A DNA stretch of 64,000 nucleotides from Eriocheir sinensis (taxonomy: Eukaryota; Arthropoda; Malacostraca; Decapoda; Varunidae). This document shows positions 54,655 to 64,000 of the stretch, in pieces. The position numbers and the translations under genes are program-made. The stretch spans positions 124,001 to 188,000 of the forward strand of contig NW_026112148.1 in assembly GCF_024679095.1 (NCBI RefSeq), in the 5' to 3' direction. The notes beneath the pieces are model-generated. The model had not been told where the DNA came from and searched no databases. It was given only the letters and a program-made list of their open reading frames with translations. Numbering within the stretch: the first letter of the stretch is position 1; each line of letters starts with the position of its first letter.

Positions 54655-56130
54655 AGGTAAGTATATAAACAAGTGTATTAATAAGTTCTACCAATAATTA
54701 AGCAATAAACTTCGTTTTAAGAGAGTCAATATAACTACCAAGGAAACGAGGAGGAATCTGGTTTGTCCCCTTCACCGTGGGTGGGTAAAAGTTTATATGG
54801 GGTCTTCGACCTCCTGGTCCTGGAAATAACAAGAAGAGAAAAAACAGACATGCATATAAACAATTTGCACCTATAATTGAGCAATAAACTTCTTCCTATG
54901 AGTAGTCAATATATTACATACCAAGGGAAGCAAGGTGTATTTAGTACTATGTAGCACTCACCGCTCGAATCGCGTGTTCCTTCCCCTCAGTGACACATAA
55001 GAAAATGGTGCACTGCAGATAAAGACTTTAACATTCTGTATTTCCATGTTCATCGTCAGTACTTGTCTCTGTCCGCGTCGTGTCTTCAATGTTTATCTTT
55101 CTTGTTCTCGTTTACCTTTGACTGTCCGTCTATGTCCTTTTGTTGTCCACCGTTACACATTGTTATACACATACACCAACACTCAAATGTTAACCTACAC
55201 AAACAACATTCACACAAACACGTTTTCTTTGTGTTGTGTTTGTCTCAATGACTTGTTGTATTTTTGTCCAATAAAGTAACCCTGGCGGATATGACTTCCT
55301 CTATCCGTGAACCGATTAGCACTTAGAAAACTCGCTACCACCAACAACTACTCCTCCTTTTCACCTTGTGTAGGTTCTTGTGTGGCGTCTTGACTTTGTG
55401 GTCCTGTTAATAGTAAGACGATAAAAACAGATAAGTATATAAATAAGCTGTACCTGTAATTGAGCAATAAACTTCGTTTTAAGAAGAGTCAATATACCTA
55501 CCATGGAAAACAAGGAGGAATCGGGTTTGTCCCCTTCACCTTGTGTGAGTAAAGCTTGTATGGGGTCTTTGACCTCCAGGTCCTGGAAAAAACAAGAAGA
55601 GAAAAATACTGTAAGTATATAAACAAGTCGCACCTATAATTGAGCAATAAACTTCCTATTATGCGTAGTCAATATACTACATACCAAGGGAAGCAAGGAC
55701 GTCTGTGACTCCTCCTCCTCCTCCTCCTTTTGACCTAGTGTAGGTTCTTGTTGTGTCTCTTCGACCTTCTGGTCCTGTTAATAGTAAGAAGAAAAAACAG
55801 ATAAGTATATAAATAAGTTGTACCTTTAATTGAGCAATGAGTTTCGTTTCATGAGGAGTCACTATACCTAACAAGGGAAGCAAGGAAGGGTCTGATTCCT
55901 CACTCTCTTCTTGGGTGGGTGCTTCGCCCTGGACTTCATCCACCTCCTGGTCTGCTAATAATTTTAAGAAAAAAAAATCAGGTAGGTATCAAAACAAGTT
56001 GTACCTATTAATTGAGTAATAAACTTTACATTAAAGGGACTCATTACACTTACGTTGTGGGGAAGGAATGATGGCTCTTCCCTTTCTTCTCCTGGAGGGG
56101 ATAGGTGGTCGAAGTATAAGGACTGTGGAT
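54655..56130 (-). repeat. tandem array of small exon-intron units
   Basis: On the minus strand each unit reads pyrimidine tract, CAG, then GACC-GGAGGTC..., ending in CTTG or CATG and a GTA(G/T)-TATATTGACT donor region. The introns share GAGCAATAAACTTC-like and GTATATAAACAAGT-like blocks. Candidate exons: 55,865-55,951, 55,685-55,777 (87 nt), 55,505-55,586 (81 nt), 55,347-55,406 plus 54,926-54,949 (split by an LTR), 54,741-54,823 (81 nt), and a diverged one near 56,055. Two translate as acidic peptides (VEETQQEPTLGQKEEEEE; VKDPIQALLTQGEGDKPD) of whole-codon length. One unit has lost its donor (TT for GT), others have stops. Unit length is about 180-290 bp. Function unknown. Confidence 0.55.
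54950..55346 (+). mobile_element. solo LTR with 4-bp target duplication
   Basis: Begins TGTAGCACTCACCGCT and ends CTACCACCAACA, flanked on both sides by ACTA. It is similar in the opposite orientation to the LTR at 63,474-63,938, including CACACAAACA-type runs, AATAAAGTAACCCTGGCGG (polyadenylation signal) and GATATGACTTCC. No internal retroelement sequence is present, so it is a solo LTR left by recombination. It lies inside one exon of the tandem exon array. Confidence 0.85.
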
Positions 56131-58980
56131 GTATTGCAATGTGTATTTATTCTTTCAATTAACAGTCACAGTATATTATCATATAATAACAAATAATATC
56201 AATAAAAAGTATAGTAATTGCATAATACCTACCTCATACTCCTCAGTCGTTCTGATTATTTTACCCCCTCCATGATGTTTCTTAACTGGGACGCCTGGTC
56301 GTAATATCTTGCAGCAGTTTCTCTGGTGTGTGCTAGGGCCTGGGACACCTTCGAAGACTTTTCGCTATTCATTCCTTTACGGGATAGATATCTCCAAATG
56401 CTGGATATCCTCGAAGTCAGATTTTTGCTGACTCTGGGTGTCCTAATTTGAAAGTTCTGTTGAGAATTTTGGCCACTGCTGTAAACGGCAGCTGAAGCCC
56501 CGTTGCTTGATCGTCATACACTGCCATTGCCCTGGTAACGGAAAACGGGATATATGTCCCGTTCTGCTCTTCCCAGGGTCAGCTTAGGCCTGTATTTTTC
56601 CAGGTAGATTCTGAACACTAGGTCCTCCTCTCTGGATATTTAAGTAGCATTCCCTCCCCACTCGGGCAGTGTTATGGTCTTCCACGTAGTATATGAAAGA
56701 TAAAGAAATTTTGTAAAATAATTAAAATCCCAGAGAAATTCTGGGATCATGGTATAATAATCATCTCTTTATGAATCAAATAAAATGCTATACATCATTA
56801 AAAGAAGACCAATGAGATAATGTTTTATATATTCTGTGAGGGCTGAACTAACACACACACACACACACACACGCTGGTATTTACACTCGGGGACAGTTAC
56901 AAGGTTCATGCCTCTATTGATTGTTATCCGCTACACCATCAGTTGTGGTTTTGATGCTTCACAACCCTGCCTTGCTTCGTCCACCGTCTCGAGGCTTTCT
57001 CTGCTTCACTTCCGGGATACACTGATTCCCCGGGGCAACGAGGCGAGTCTATGTTGGCGGGTTCTGCAGGGAGCACCATCAGAGCGGAGTTAACCACTGC
57101 ACCACTATCAAGACCTTGAGAGTCCAAGCACCTCCCTCTCACCTTTGGGGTCAAGCAGCCACGTGGGCAACGGTCTGCTTGTGCCTCCCGTTCACCCTAC
57201 CCGGTTCAGGGGTCTCCACGCCAGCTGACACTGCCTGTCCGTCGCGCGGATTCATCTGTTGATCTCACGTCATCAAGATCGGGTTCTCTGGTAGCTGCCA
57301 TTCTACTCAGCCCGTAACCCTGCATCAACTGACGTCTTCAAGGCAGCTGTTCTACTGTCTTCCCTACACCCGAGGAACCACTCTCAGCTGCCGGGTCAGG
57401 CTGCCGCGTCACCTGTGTCCTGTCTGTCTAGTCGAGACCACGGGAATGTACTGGACTTATATTTATTATACATGCACTTACATTTGTTCTTGTTTGCTAT
57501 AGTTCCTTATAAACCTGGTGAAGGTATAATCATACTTGGAATCGATTGAAGTAGGGGCCGACGTTCTGCTATCTTCAGTCAGTCCTATTACCATCAAAAC
57601 CGTCTGGCCTTGACATATTCACGCAACCATACCGCTCTTGATGGTGGCAGGCTATGCAGCTTCACACAGTTTGAAGGTAATGAGATATTTGGACCTCCTC
57701 CCGCTCCTCAATGTGGCGGCAGGCACGAGCAAATTCCTTAAGAGGCTTGCCATCCCCACCCTTGGGGTATCCCCCTCTTTAACGTTTTATTTTATTAAGT
57801 TCTTATAATGTGAACTTTTGAAGAAGCTCCAGTATTCACTAGGAGGGAGCACAGTCTCGGCCTTCCTTGCCTTTGCTGCCGCCTGAAACTGAAACGTAAT
57901 CGATGACGTCATAACTGCGGTGCGTCATCTGGTTCACTTTCACCCTGCTCTAATGGTATAAAATGTACTAGAAAACCCTTATTTATTCTTATTCATGGTC
58001 AGATTTTGCGTTTTTTTTATTGCTAAGGATAAGTAATTAAATTAGGCAGCTGTTGTGTTGGCTAATAGTATACAATAACATAAATAATGTGAGAAACATG
58101 GTAAACAAGCTGCAGAAATATTATTTTGTTTACCATCGATGTTTACGTTTTCTTAACTTTTATTAACATTAGTTTTCTACAACTTAATTTACGGGGGTAA
58201 CTAATCTTGTCATATAATGAAAGTATTTTTTTTTTTTATACATGCATATATTGCATAATATTTACGCAATTTTTTAAATAAATGAATTTACCCTTACGAA
58301 ACTTTCACTATAGAGCTTTATTGGCTTTTCTTTAATGTTATCACTTTCGTGGAAAATGTTTGGACCTCACCCGCGCAGACTTCACCCTCACTTTATCTTT
58401 TCGTATGTAGGCCAAAATCCACTTCTTCAAGGTGTGTTTGTCTCTAGGAAACCTAATGAACTTAATAACTTGACGACTTTCCGCAGTTGAGCCACTGTAA
58501 CACCCATATACACCTCAAATCACCATTTTCACTGAGCATGCTACTTTGATAACATAGTGTTGTGCTGGAAGCTTCCCCCGGGGTCTGTGAGCCTCTGGAA
58601 GGAATAAATAGGAATACATAGGAACATACACCAGAAGACCTGTCGGTCTATGGGGAGGGTGTCTGTTTACTAAAGCTACCACTAGTAAACTACGTGTGGT
58701 AGGACAGGATAGAACAGATGAAGGCTACTCCCCACTCCCCTCCCCTCCGGCATCGTGCCGGCAGGAAATAGTTAGAAGAGAACACCATGTGCCTTTAAGG
58801 AAGAAAGGGACATGTAAATTTTACAGTAAAGAGAGAAATAAGAGGAAATTACTACCCTTAACTTACGCTACTGGTGACCTAAGCTGTGGGTGAAACTAAT
58901 GTCTTCAGGTTGTACTTGGGCTGCATGCTGCCTGAGACTGGCGAAAAGGGTCAGTAAACAGTGTATGTAGTTGTCATAAA
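56130..58980. other. non-coding stretch with minor repeats
   Basis: No gene recognised. It contains a (CA)n run at 56,850-56,872. A segment at 58,600-58,960 resembles a LINE or SINE 3' region (AGAAGACCTGTCGGTCTATG, GGCGAAAAGGGTCAGTAAAC); the last motif recurs at 59,172 in the next LINE. Confidence 0.5.
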
Positions 58981-58981
58981 A

Positions 58982-59018
58982 AAATATAAATAAATAAATA
59001 AATAAATAAATGAATAAA
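58982..59018. repeat. (ATAA)n microsatellite
   Basis: Seven to eight ATAA units with one ATGA interruption. Confidence 0.9.
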
Positions 59019-59179
59019 AGCTAGTATTAAATTGGACTGCTCACGATGGGGTGAGATGTAGTTTCAGGGGTTACCGGTAGAGGCTTGATCCTCGTTTACC
59101 TTCGATACAGGGGTACGCTCCAATATCCTGTTAACCTTACTGATCCCACATCTCACTGCCTGAAACATATGAAAAAGGG

Positions 59180-61790
59180 TCAGTAAAATCTTATATCCCT
59201 GAAATACTTATCCAATGAAGACTTGAAGCTATTAATATTATGTGCGCTAACTACTAACGGTGGAAGTCTATTCCAGTGATCGACGACTCTATTATTGACA
59301 TAACTTCTGCGCGCCAATGTGTTACATCGGTTTCCCTTTAGCTTCATACCGTTGCTGCGTGTTATTGTGTTGGTGTCTCTCTGAAATAGACTATCTGGGT
59401 TAATGTTTTCGAATATATTAAGGATTTTGAACATTTAAATTAAGTTCCCTCTTACTCTTCGCTTCTTTAAAGAAAACATATCTAAACGCTTTAAACGCTC
59501 GTCATACGTCAAGTTACGGAGCGCTGAAATTTGTTTGGTTGCTCGTCGCTGTATCCTTTCTAGCAAAACTTGATCTTTTATATACGTAATTCGGTGACCA
59601 GAACTGAACGGCGTATTCTAGGCGTGGTCTTACAAATTCTAAATATAATCTGTTCATAAGTTCGGGTGATTTATAATCAAAGTTTCTAGCATCATATTCC
59701 CTTTTTTACTCGCCACAGAACATTGATCACTCATTTTAAGAGTGTTACTGATAATGACACCAAGATATTTTTCTTGTTTTACTTCGATGAGCTCATGTCC
59801 TTGAAGCTGATATTTAAAGTTAGGATTCTTTTCATCTATGTGCATTACTTTACATTTATCTACGTTGAAACACATTTGCCATTTTTCGCTCTAATCGGCA
59901 AGTCTTATTAAGTCTGATTGGATGATCTCGCAATTTTTACTGTTCGTTACCGTACCTCCTAATTTGGTGTCGTCGGCGAATTTGGCTATTGTCACGTAAA
60001 TTATGAATAGTGTTGGCCCCAGGACGGACCTTGGGGCGCGCCACTAGTTACGGGTTGCCAATCGGATGCTTCACCATTAAGAAGTACACGCTGTTCTCTG
60101 TCGGTGAGCCAGTCATGAATCCACGCACATAGATCGTCACTAATACCGTGGGAACGCAGTTCTGAAATAAGCCTAACGTGGGGAACGTTATCAAACTCTT
60201 TCTGAAAGTCCAGGTAAATTACGTCATATGGGGCTCGGGCGTCCCAACTTGAATAAACGTCGTTGAAAAAAGTTAATAAGTTAGTAAGGCAAGATCGATT
60301 ACTACGAAATCCATGCTGATTATCAGTTATCAAATCATTCGTTTCGAGGGTAACCTTGTCCTTTTTCCACTCTAGAGGCAGACAAGCCTGTGCTAATGAC
60401 TTGTTGAACATTAACGTTATGGGAACATTCTCTTAACACGCGAGGAGATAAATTGTCGGGGCCCGGAGATTTATTTGAATCTATTTTTTGCAGGTACGCA
60501 CGCACTTCACTGATATTGATTTCGGTCAACGCAAGCTTATGTTCTTCGGGGCCTTGAAAAATAGTCCTTGGGGCTGGGATCGATGTCATGTTCTCTTTTG
60601 TGAATACGCTACTAAAGGTTGAATTTAGGACCGACGCCATGCCTTTACCATCATTAATTGTATCGCCATTTACTAATAGTGGGGCGATATTTTTTTTTGT
60701 TTATTATTTTTTTTGCTTCTTATGTAACTGTAAATTTATATTTCTTATATATTTTTCTTTTTTCGACGATAATTTTCTGCAGGTTGTCATGATTTCATTA
60801 TTCAAGGAATAGCCCGTGGAAAAATACCGCGGAAGTCCCCGCCATTTTGATTGAGAGAGCGAGAAGTAGTCACAGGACAGGCGGTGAAACTAGAAGGCGG
60901 TAACAGCTTGCTATTTCAAATCATATTCGTTATTACTCTCAAAGCTTTGAGCTATGTGTGGGATACATGACCCACTAATACTTAGTGCATGGTGTTAGGT
61001 TACTAATAAATAATAATCCATAGCCGTTAGGGCGTTTTAGCTTAAGTGTTGCACAGAAAACGTGATGTCACTGTGGCGAGAGCTGGCATCTTGACCGCGG
61101 CCGGGGCGCTGAGCATTGTGGGTACTGCTCGCTCCCCGCACGCCATTTTCCTCCGAGACTTCACCGCGTCGAGACGTCCCTCACCGGCCTCCCGTGCTTT
61201 CGCCCACCTACAGTTAAGTAATTTATTTGCATAGGTTGTTTTAAGATAGATAGCTAGGTTGCTGTGTGCCTGGAATTAATTAATTATTTCTTAATTTCCA
61301 AAGAGTTTCTTTGTTGCTTTAAATAAACTTAAGAGCAGGTTCATCTGGTCTTTGCTTAACCTATGGTAGTGTGATTGGTCATATATCTATATAATAAGGA
61401 CTAGAGGGGCTGTGAGTCTGAGAACTCGATTTTTAGATATTTTATTTTATATTTTTATTGTTGAGAATTTACGTGATTTTTCGGAAGTCCAGACCTTTCA
61501 AGAACCTCACACAGGTAATTAGTCATCCATAACGGCTTTTGATTCTCTGTCCTTCGTGGCTTGAGTTTATTTACGCTTGCTGTGATTTGTGCAGTAAAAC
61601 GATTATACATTTCTTGAACGCTGACGTTATTGAGCAAATGATTCCAATTTACTGAAGCCAATTCTCTCCTTAGATCCGTAAACTTTGCGTTACTATAGAT
61701 AGGTATTAGGAGTGAGTTTTCTCGTGCTTTTGTTTCAATATTCAAAACTCATCTGATTATGTTGTGGTCACTGCTTGCAAATGGCTCGCC
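59180..61790 (-). pseudogene. CR1-like LINE, decayed and interrupted
   Basis: Minus-strand pieces in order: 61,745-61,455 (post-endonuclease linker, NKLKPRRTENQKPLWMTNYL), a foreign 0.8-kb stretch, 60,640-60,335 (KIDSNKSPGPDNLSPRVLRE), 60,411-60,001 (LITDNQHGFRSNRSCLTNLL, DVIYLDFQKEFDNVPHVRLI, TSGAPQGPSWG), 59,875-59,654 (NVDKCKVMHIDEKNPNF, EKYLGVIISNTLK) and 59,434-59,180 (NTLARRSYVNNRVVDHWNRL). The catalytic xADD box, near 59,970, reads FADDTK only in another frame. Same family as the LINE at 44.9 kb but an independent copy. Confidence 0.8.
60650..61440. other. insertion in the LINE: T-rich then GC-rich segment
   Basis: 60,690-60,770 is T-rich. 60,820-61,210 is GC- and CpG-richer, with GCCATTTTGATTG and CGCCATTTTCCTCCG blocks, resembling the promoter or first untranslated exon of an animal gene. 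No coding frame of note. It lies between two parts of the LINE, so it arrived as an insertion or was joined by rearrangement. Confidence 0.35.
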
Positions 61791-62295
61791 GAGTTCACAC
61801 GCTCCGGGAGGAGCGATCAGGAGGGCGGGGCGCCCCGCAGATTCAAGTCAAGAAAATGACTACCGCTATAATAATTAACGATTCGTAACTCCGTATAGAC
61901 AATAACAAGAAGACACAGTTTCTCAAGTTCCTCGCGTACGCTGAACCGTTTTCTCTCATTCAAGCCTCACCAAGTTCTCTAACAATATTAGCGGAGACCC
62001 TTGTCATTTAATGTCGCTCCTCGCGAAATACTTCGTACTATAGTCAAGCCCTTTCAAATAGTCCGTTTAGGCGTTAGATTCTGCGGGTACTTTCCTACCC
62101 TCTGCTATTTGCCACACACTCCTAACATCTATCGCTTCCTCCTCTCATAGGTTACCTATAGAGGTTTTGCAGCTGATGTCATTAATGGGGGGGAGGAGGT
62201 AGCCCGGGCCTGCACGGCCATCATGGTGGTCAGTGGCAGTGGTCACTTATCAAAGCAAACCTTGGTGGGGGCTCCACAGGTGCTCTGTGTTCGTC

Positions 62296-62469
62296 ATGGG
62301 ATACGTATGCTGTGCGATTGGATGTTCTAACCGACACGGGAGAGATGCTGTGTCATTTTATAGATTTCCAGCGAATCCAGAAGGGCGGGGAAGTGGATAG
62401 CAGCTGTGAGGAGGGAAAACTGGCGGCCGTCTGCTTCATCTCGACTCTGCAGTGCTCATTTTGTCAGAG
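62296..62469 (+). pseudogene. THAP-domain exon with one frameshift
   Basis: ATG at 62,296 in context TCGTCATGGG. The reading starts MGYVCCAIGCSNRHGRDAVS then FYRFPANPE (the C-x4-C and FPxxP-like parts of the THAP DNA-binding zinc domain). One base is then missing; the neighbouring frame continues AGKWIAAVRRENWRPSASSR, LCSAHFVRG, with the closing C-x2-H. TCAGAG|GTAAAT gives a splice donor at 62,470, so this is a first coding exon. THAP domains occur in P-element-type transposases and many host regulators. The frameshift may be a real lesion or a sequence error; no downstream exon was found. Confidence 0.7.
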
Positions 62470-62835
62470 GTAAATATTACAGGCAAGAATGATTAGATTA
62501 TTACATGAGGTAACACTCATTTAGGTATTGCCCCGGGTCCCCTAGCTTATTGTGTGGCGGGGGATTACTCTGGAACAGGATTCATGAGCTGGCGGAGGTA
62601 AACACGCATGGCGGCGCTCAAGCAGGGGAAGAAAATAGGAAAGGAAATTCAGTGGAGGCAAAGTGCACAGAGGGACAGAGCTCGAGAGTGCTGGGTGGAG
62701 TATATATGTGTACGCAAGGAAGTGACCCTCAAAGAGTGCGTAGTGTAAGGTGACTTGCCGTCACCTGCCCTCACCTGTTTGCCTGCCTGTGCTGCCTACC
62801 TGGGCATCACTGGTCAACAACAGGAGATCGGCCAG

Positions 62836-63085
62836 GCAGAGGGACAGCCAGTCAACCGACCAGCCAGACAGCCAGCCAACCAAACAATCAACCAGTCAAC
62901 CAGCCAGCCAGCCAACCAATCAGCCAGTCAGTCAACCACCCAGTCAGTCAACCAGTCAGCCAGTCAGCCATCCAGTCGGTCAGTTAGACAGACAGTCAGT
63001 TTACCAATCAGCCAGCCAATCAACCCACCAGGCAACCAGTCAACCCACCAGTCAACCAGACAGCCAGCCAGCTAGACAGCCAGTC
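62836..63085. repeat. CAGNCAGT/CAACCAGC-type minisatellite
   Basis: About 250 bp of irregular 4-mer repeats (CAGT, CAAC, CAGC, CAGA). The Ser/Gln/Pro-rich frames over it are products of the repeat. Confidence 0.9.
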
Positions 63086-63167
63086 TACCAGTCTCCTCCT
63101 CTAAACGCACTGATTTTTTCGATGTATCTTAGCTTCGCAGCATCCTCAAGCGATCTCGCGTAATCAC

Positions 63168-63449
63168 TTAACACAAATGATGCTGAAGGTCCTGCCATTT
63201 GCCCGCGGGTAATGACTTGGGGATGGGGCACACGTGGTCCGTCTGCTCACTCTGCTGGGGAGGTGACCACCAATGGGTGTAATGCTTCTCCCGACCTGAA
63301 AGGCTCAGCCTCACGATCCCCAAACGGGGGGTGAAGATTTTTGCCCCAGGAGAGGGTAGGACGAATGAATCAGATGCTTCTGACTCAGGTCCACCCTCTG
63401 GGAGAGAGTGCCCTTGAAACGGCACCGGTTTTAAGCCACATTGAACCAT
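63168..63449 (-). pseudogene. possible gag start of an LTR retrotransposon
   Basis: A 93-codon frame beginning 12 nt after the primer-binding site. It has no zinc knuckle or capsid motif I recognise, and ends at CGAGATCGCTTGAGG-type host-like DNA. It is placed as gag only by its position behind the LTR. Confidence 0.35.
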
Positions 63450-63461
63450 AGCAACACTGCA

Positions 63462-63471
63462 GGGGTCACCA
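63462..63471 (-). other. primer-binding site (minus strand TGGTGACCCC)
   Basis: Two bases (AT) after the LTR end CAACA comes TGGTGACCCC, the expected start for pairing with a tRNA CCA end. Confidence 0.65.
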
Positions 63472-63473
63472 AT

Positions 63474-63938
63474 TGTTGGTGGTAGCGAGTGTTCTAAGAG
63501 CTAATCGGTTCACAGATAAAGAAAGTCATATCCGCCAGGGTTACTTTATTTTGGCAAACATACACAGGTCATTAAGACAAACACAACACATATAATAGGT
63601 GTCTGTTTGTGTATGGATTTGTGTGAATGTTGTCTGTGTAGGTTGACATTTAAGTGTTGGTGTATATGTGGAACAATATGTATGAGGAGTGTATAGCAGG
63701 ACGTGGACGGACAGTAGAAGATAAACGAGAACAAGAAAAGTTAACAATGAAGACGCGACACGGACTACAGAGAGCGCGACGAGATACACGGACAGCATAC
63801 ATAGATGGCACAGGGGACTAGGACAAGGGTAGTCTTTTATATTTTATATGAAAACACTAAGAAATATATGCTTGTAGCGCCTCATTTTCTTAGTCACCTG
63901 GGGGGAAGACCACACGGCTCTCAGCGGTGACTGCTACA
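63474..63938 (-). repeat. 5' LTR of an LTR retrotransposon, related to the solo LTR at 55 kb
   Basis: On the minus strand TGTAGCAGTCACCGCTGAGA to CTACCACCAACA, about 465 bp. It is aligned by eye with the solo LTR over its whole length, with an extra 70 bp near the TG end. AATAAAGTAACCCTGGCGG lies about 70 bp before the inner end. It is followed by a primer-binding site, so it is a true 5' LTR, but the rest of the element is absent from the window. Confidence 0.8.
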
Positions 63939-64000
63939 AGCGTACAGACCTGTAACCGACCAAAAGAGCACCCTCCCCTGTTACGCGGTACAGTCCTTAT

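Noticed and set aside
62750..63163. Ser/Gln/Pro-rich proteins of 106 and 137 codons
   Set aside because: They are translations of the CAGT/CAAC minisatellite in two frames.

Overview
This window looks like repeat-dense, mostly non-genic DNA from an arthropod, most likely a decapod crustacean. That is an inference from diverged arthropod-type 28S rDNA, an R2 retrotransposon, Ty3/Gypsy elements with and without env, CR1-like and I/Jockey-like LINEs, a tRNA-derived SINE, hAT remnants and very long dinucleotide microsatellites. No ordinary host gene is certain. The best host-like candidates are a THAP-domain exon near 62.3 kb, a tandem array of small exons at 54.7-56.1 kb on the minus strand, and an unidentified GC-rich reading frame at 18.0-18.6 kb.

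Layout: 1-6.3 kb is a minus-strand Ty3/Gypsy element. It has an LTR, a primer-binding site, gag, a broken pol, an intact integrase frame and an uninterrupted env-like frame that leaves the window. 6.6-17.36 kb is a GC-rich satellite of about 133-bp monomers built into kilobase-scale higher-order duplications. A 1,924-bp terminal-inverted-repeat element (17,365-19,288) is inserted into it, and an inverted block of the same satellite lies at 20.7-21.3 kb. 21.5-22.0 kb is the 3' end of 28S rDNA on the minus strand.

24.2-26.9 kb holds a spliced six-exon gene that combines zinc fingers with a tyrosine-recombinase-like catalytic domain (Crypton-like). A decayed paralogue lies at 49.2-52.6 kb. The last exon of the first copy abuts the 3' end of an R2 element that is intact in reading frame (27.2-30.5 kb, minus). 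That R2 is preceded by its natural 28S upstream flank, then by a second, 5'-truncated R2 in the opposite orientation followed by 28S downstream sequence.

33-41.7 kb holds LINE fragments, microsatellites, a hAT transposase pseudogene, and a nearly complete but internally deleted LINE (ORF1 with zinc knuckles, RT, RNase H) whose catalytic RT motif is split by a SINE. 41.75-48 kb is a second Ty3/Gypsy element, with integrase upstream of reverse transcriptase (Gmr1-like order), split by a CR1-like LINE. 53-64 kb holds the tandem exon array with a solo LTR inside it, a decayed LINE, the THAP exon, a CAG-rich minisatellite and the 5' LTR of another element.

The most unusual signals are four. (1) The satellite monomer carries an exact 20-mer of 28S rDNA from just upstream of the R2 insertion site, the same sequence that flanks the R2 element in this window. 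(2) There is a two-copy zinc-finger/tyrosine-recombinase gene family with several introns. (3) R2 and 28S pieces are arranged head to head. (4) A tandem exon array retains most of its splice sites. All identifications are from reading the sequence; no database search was run.
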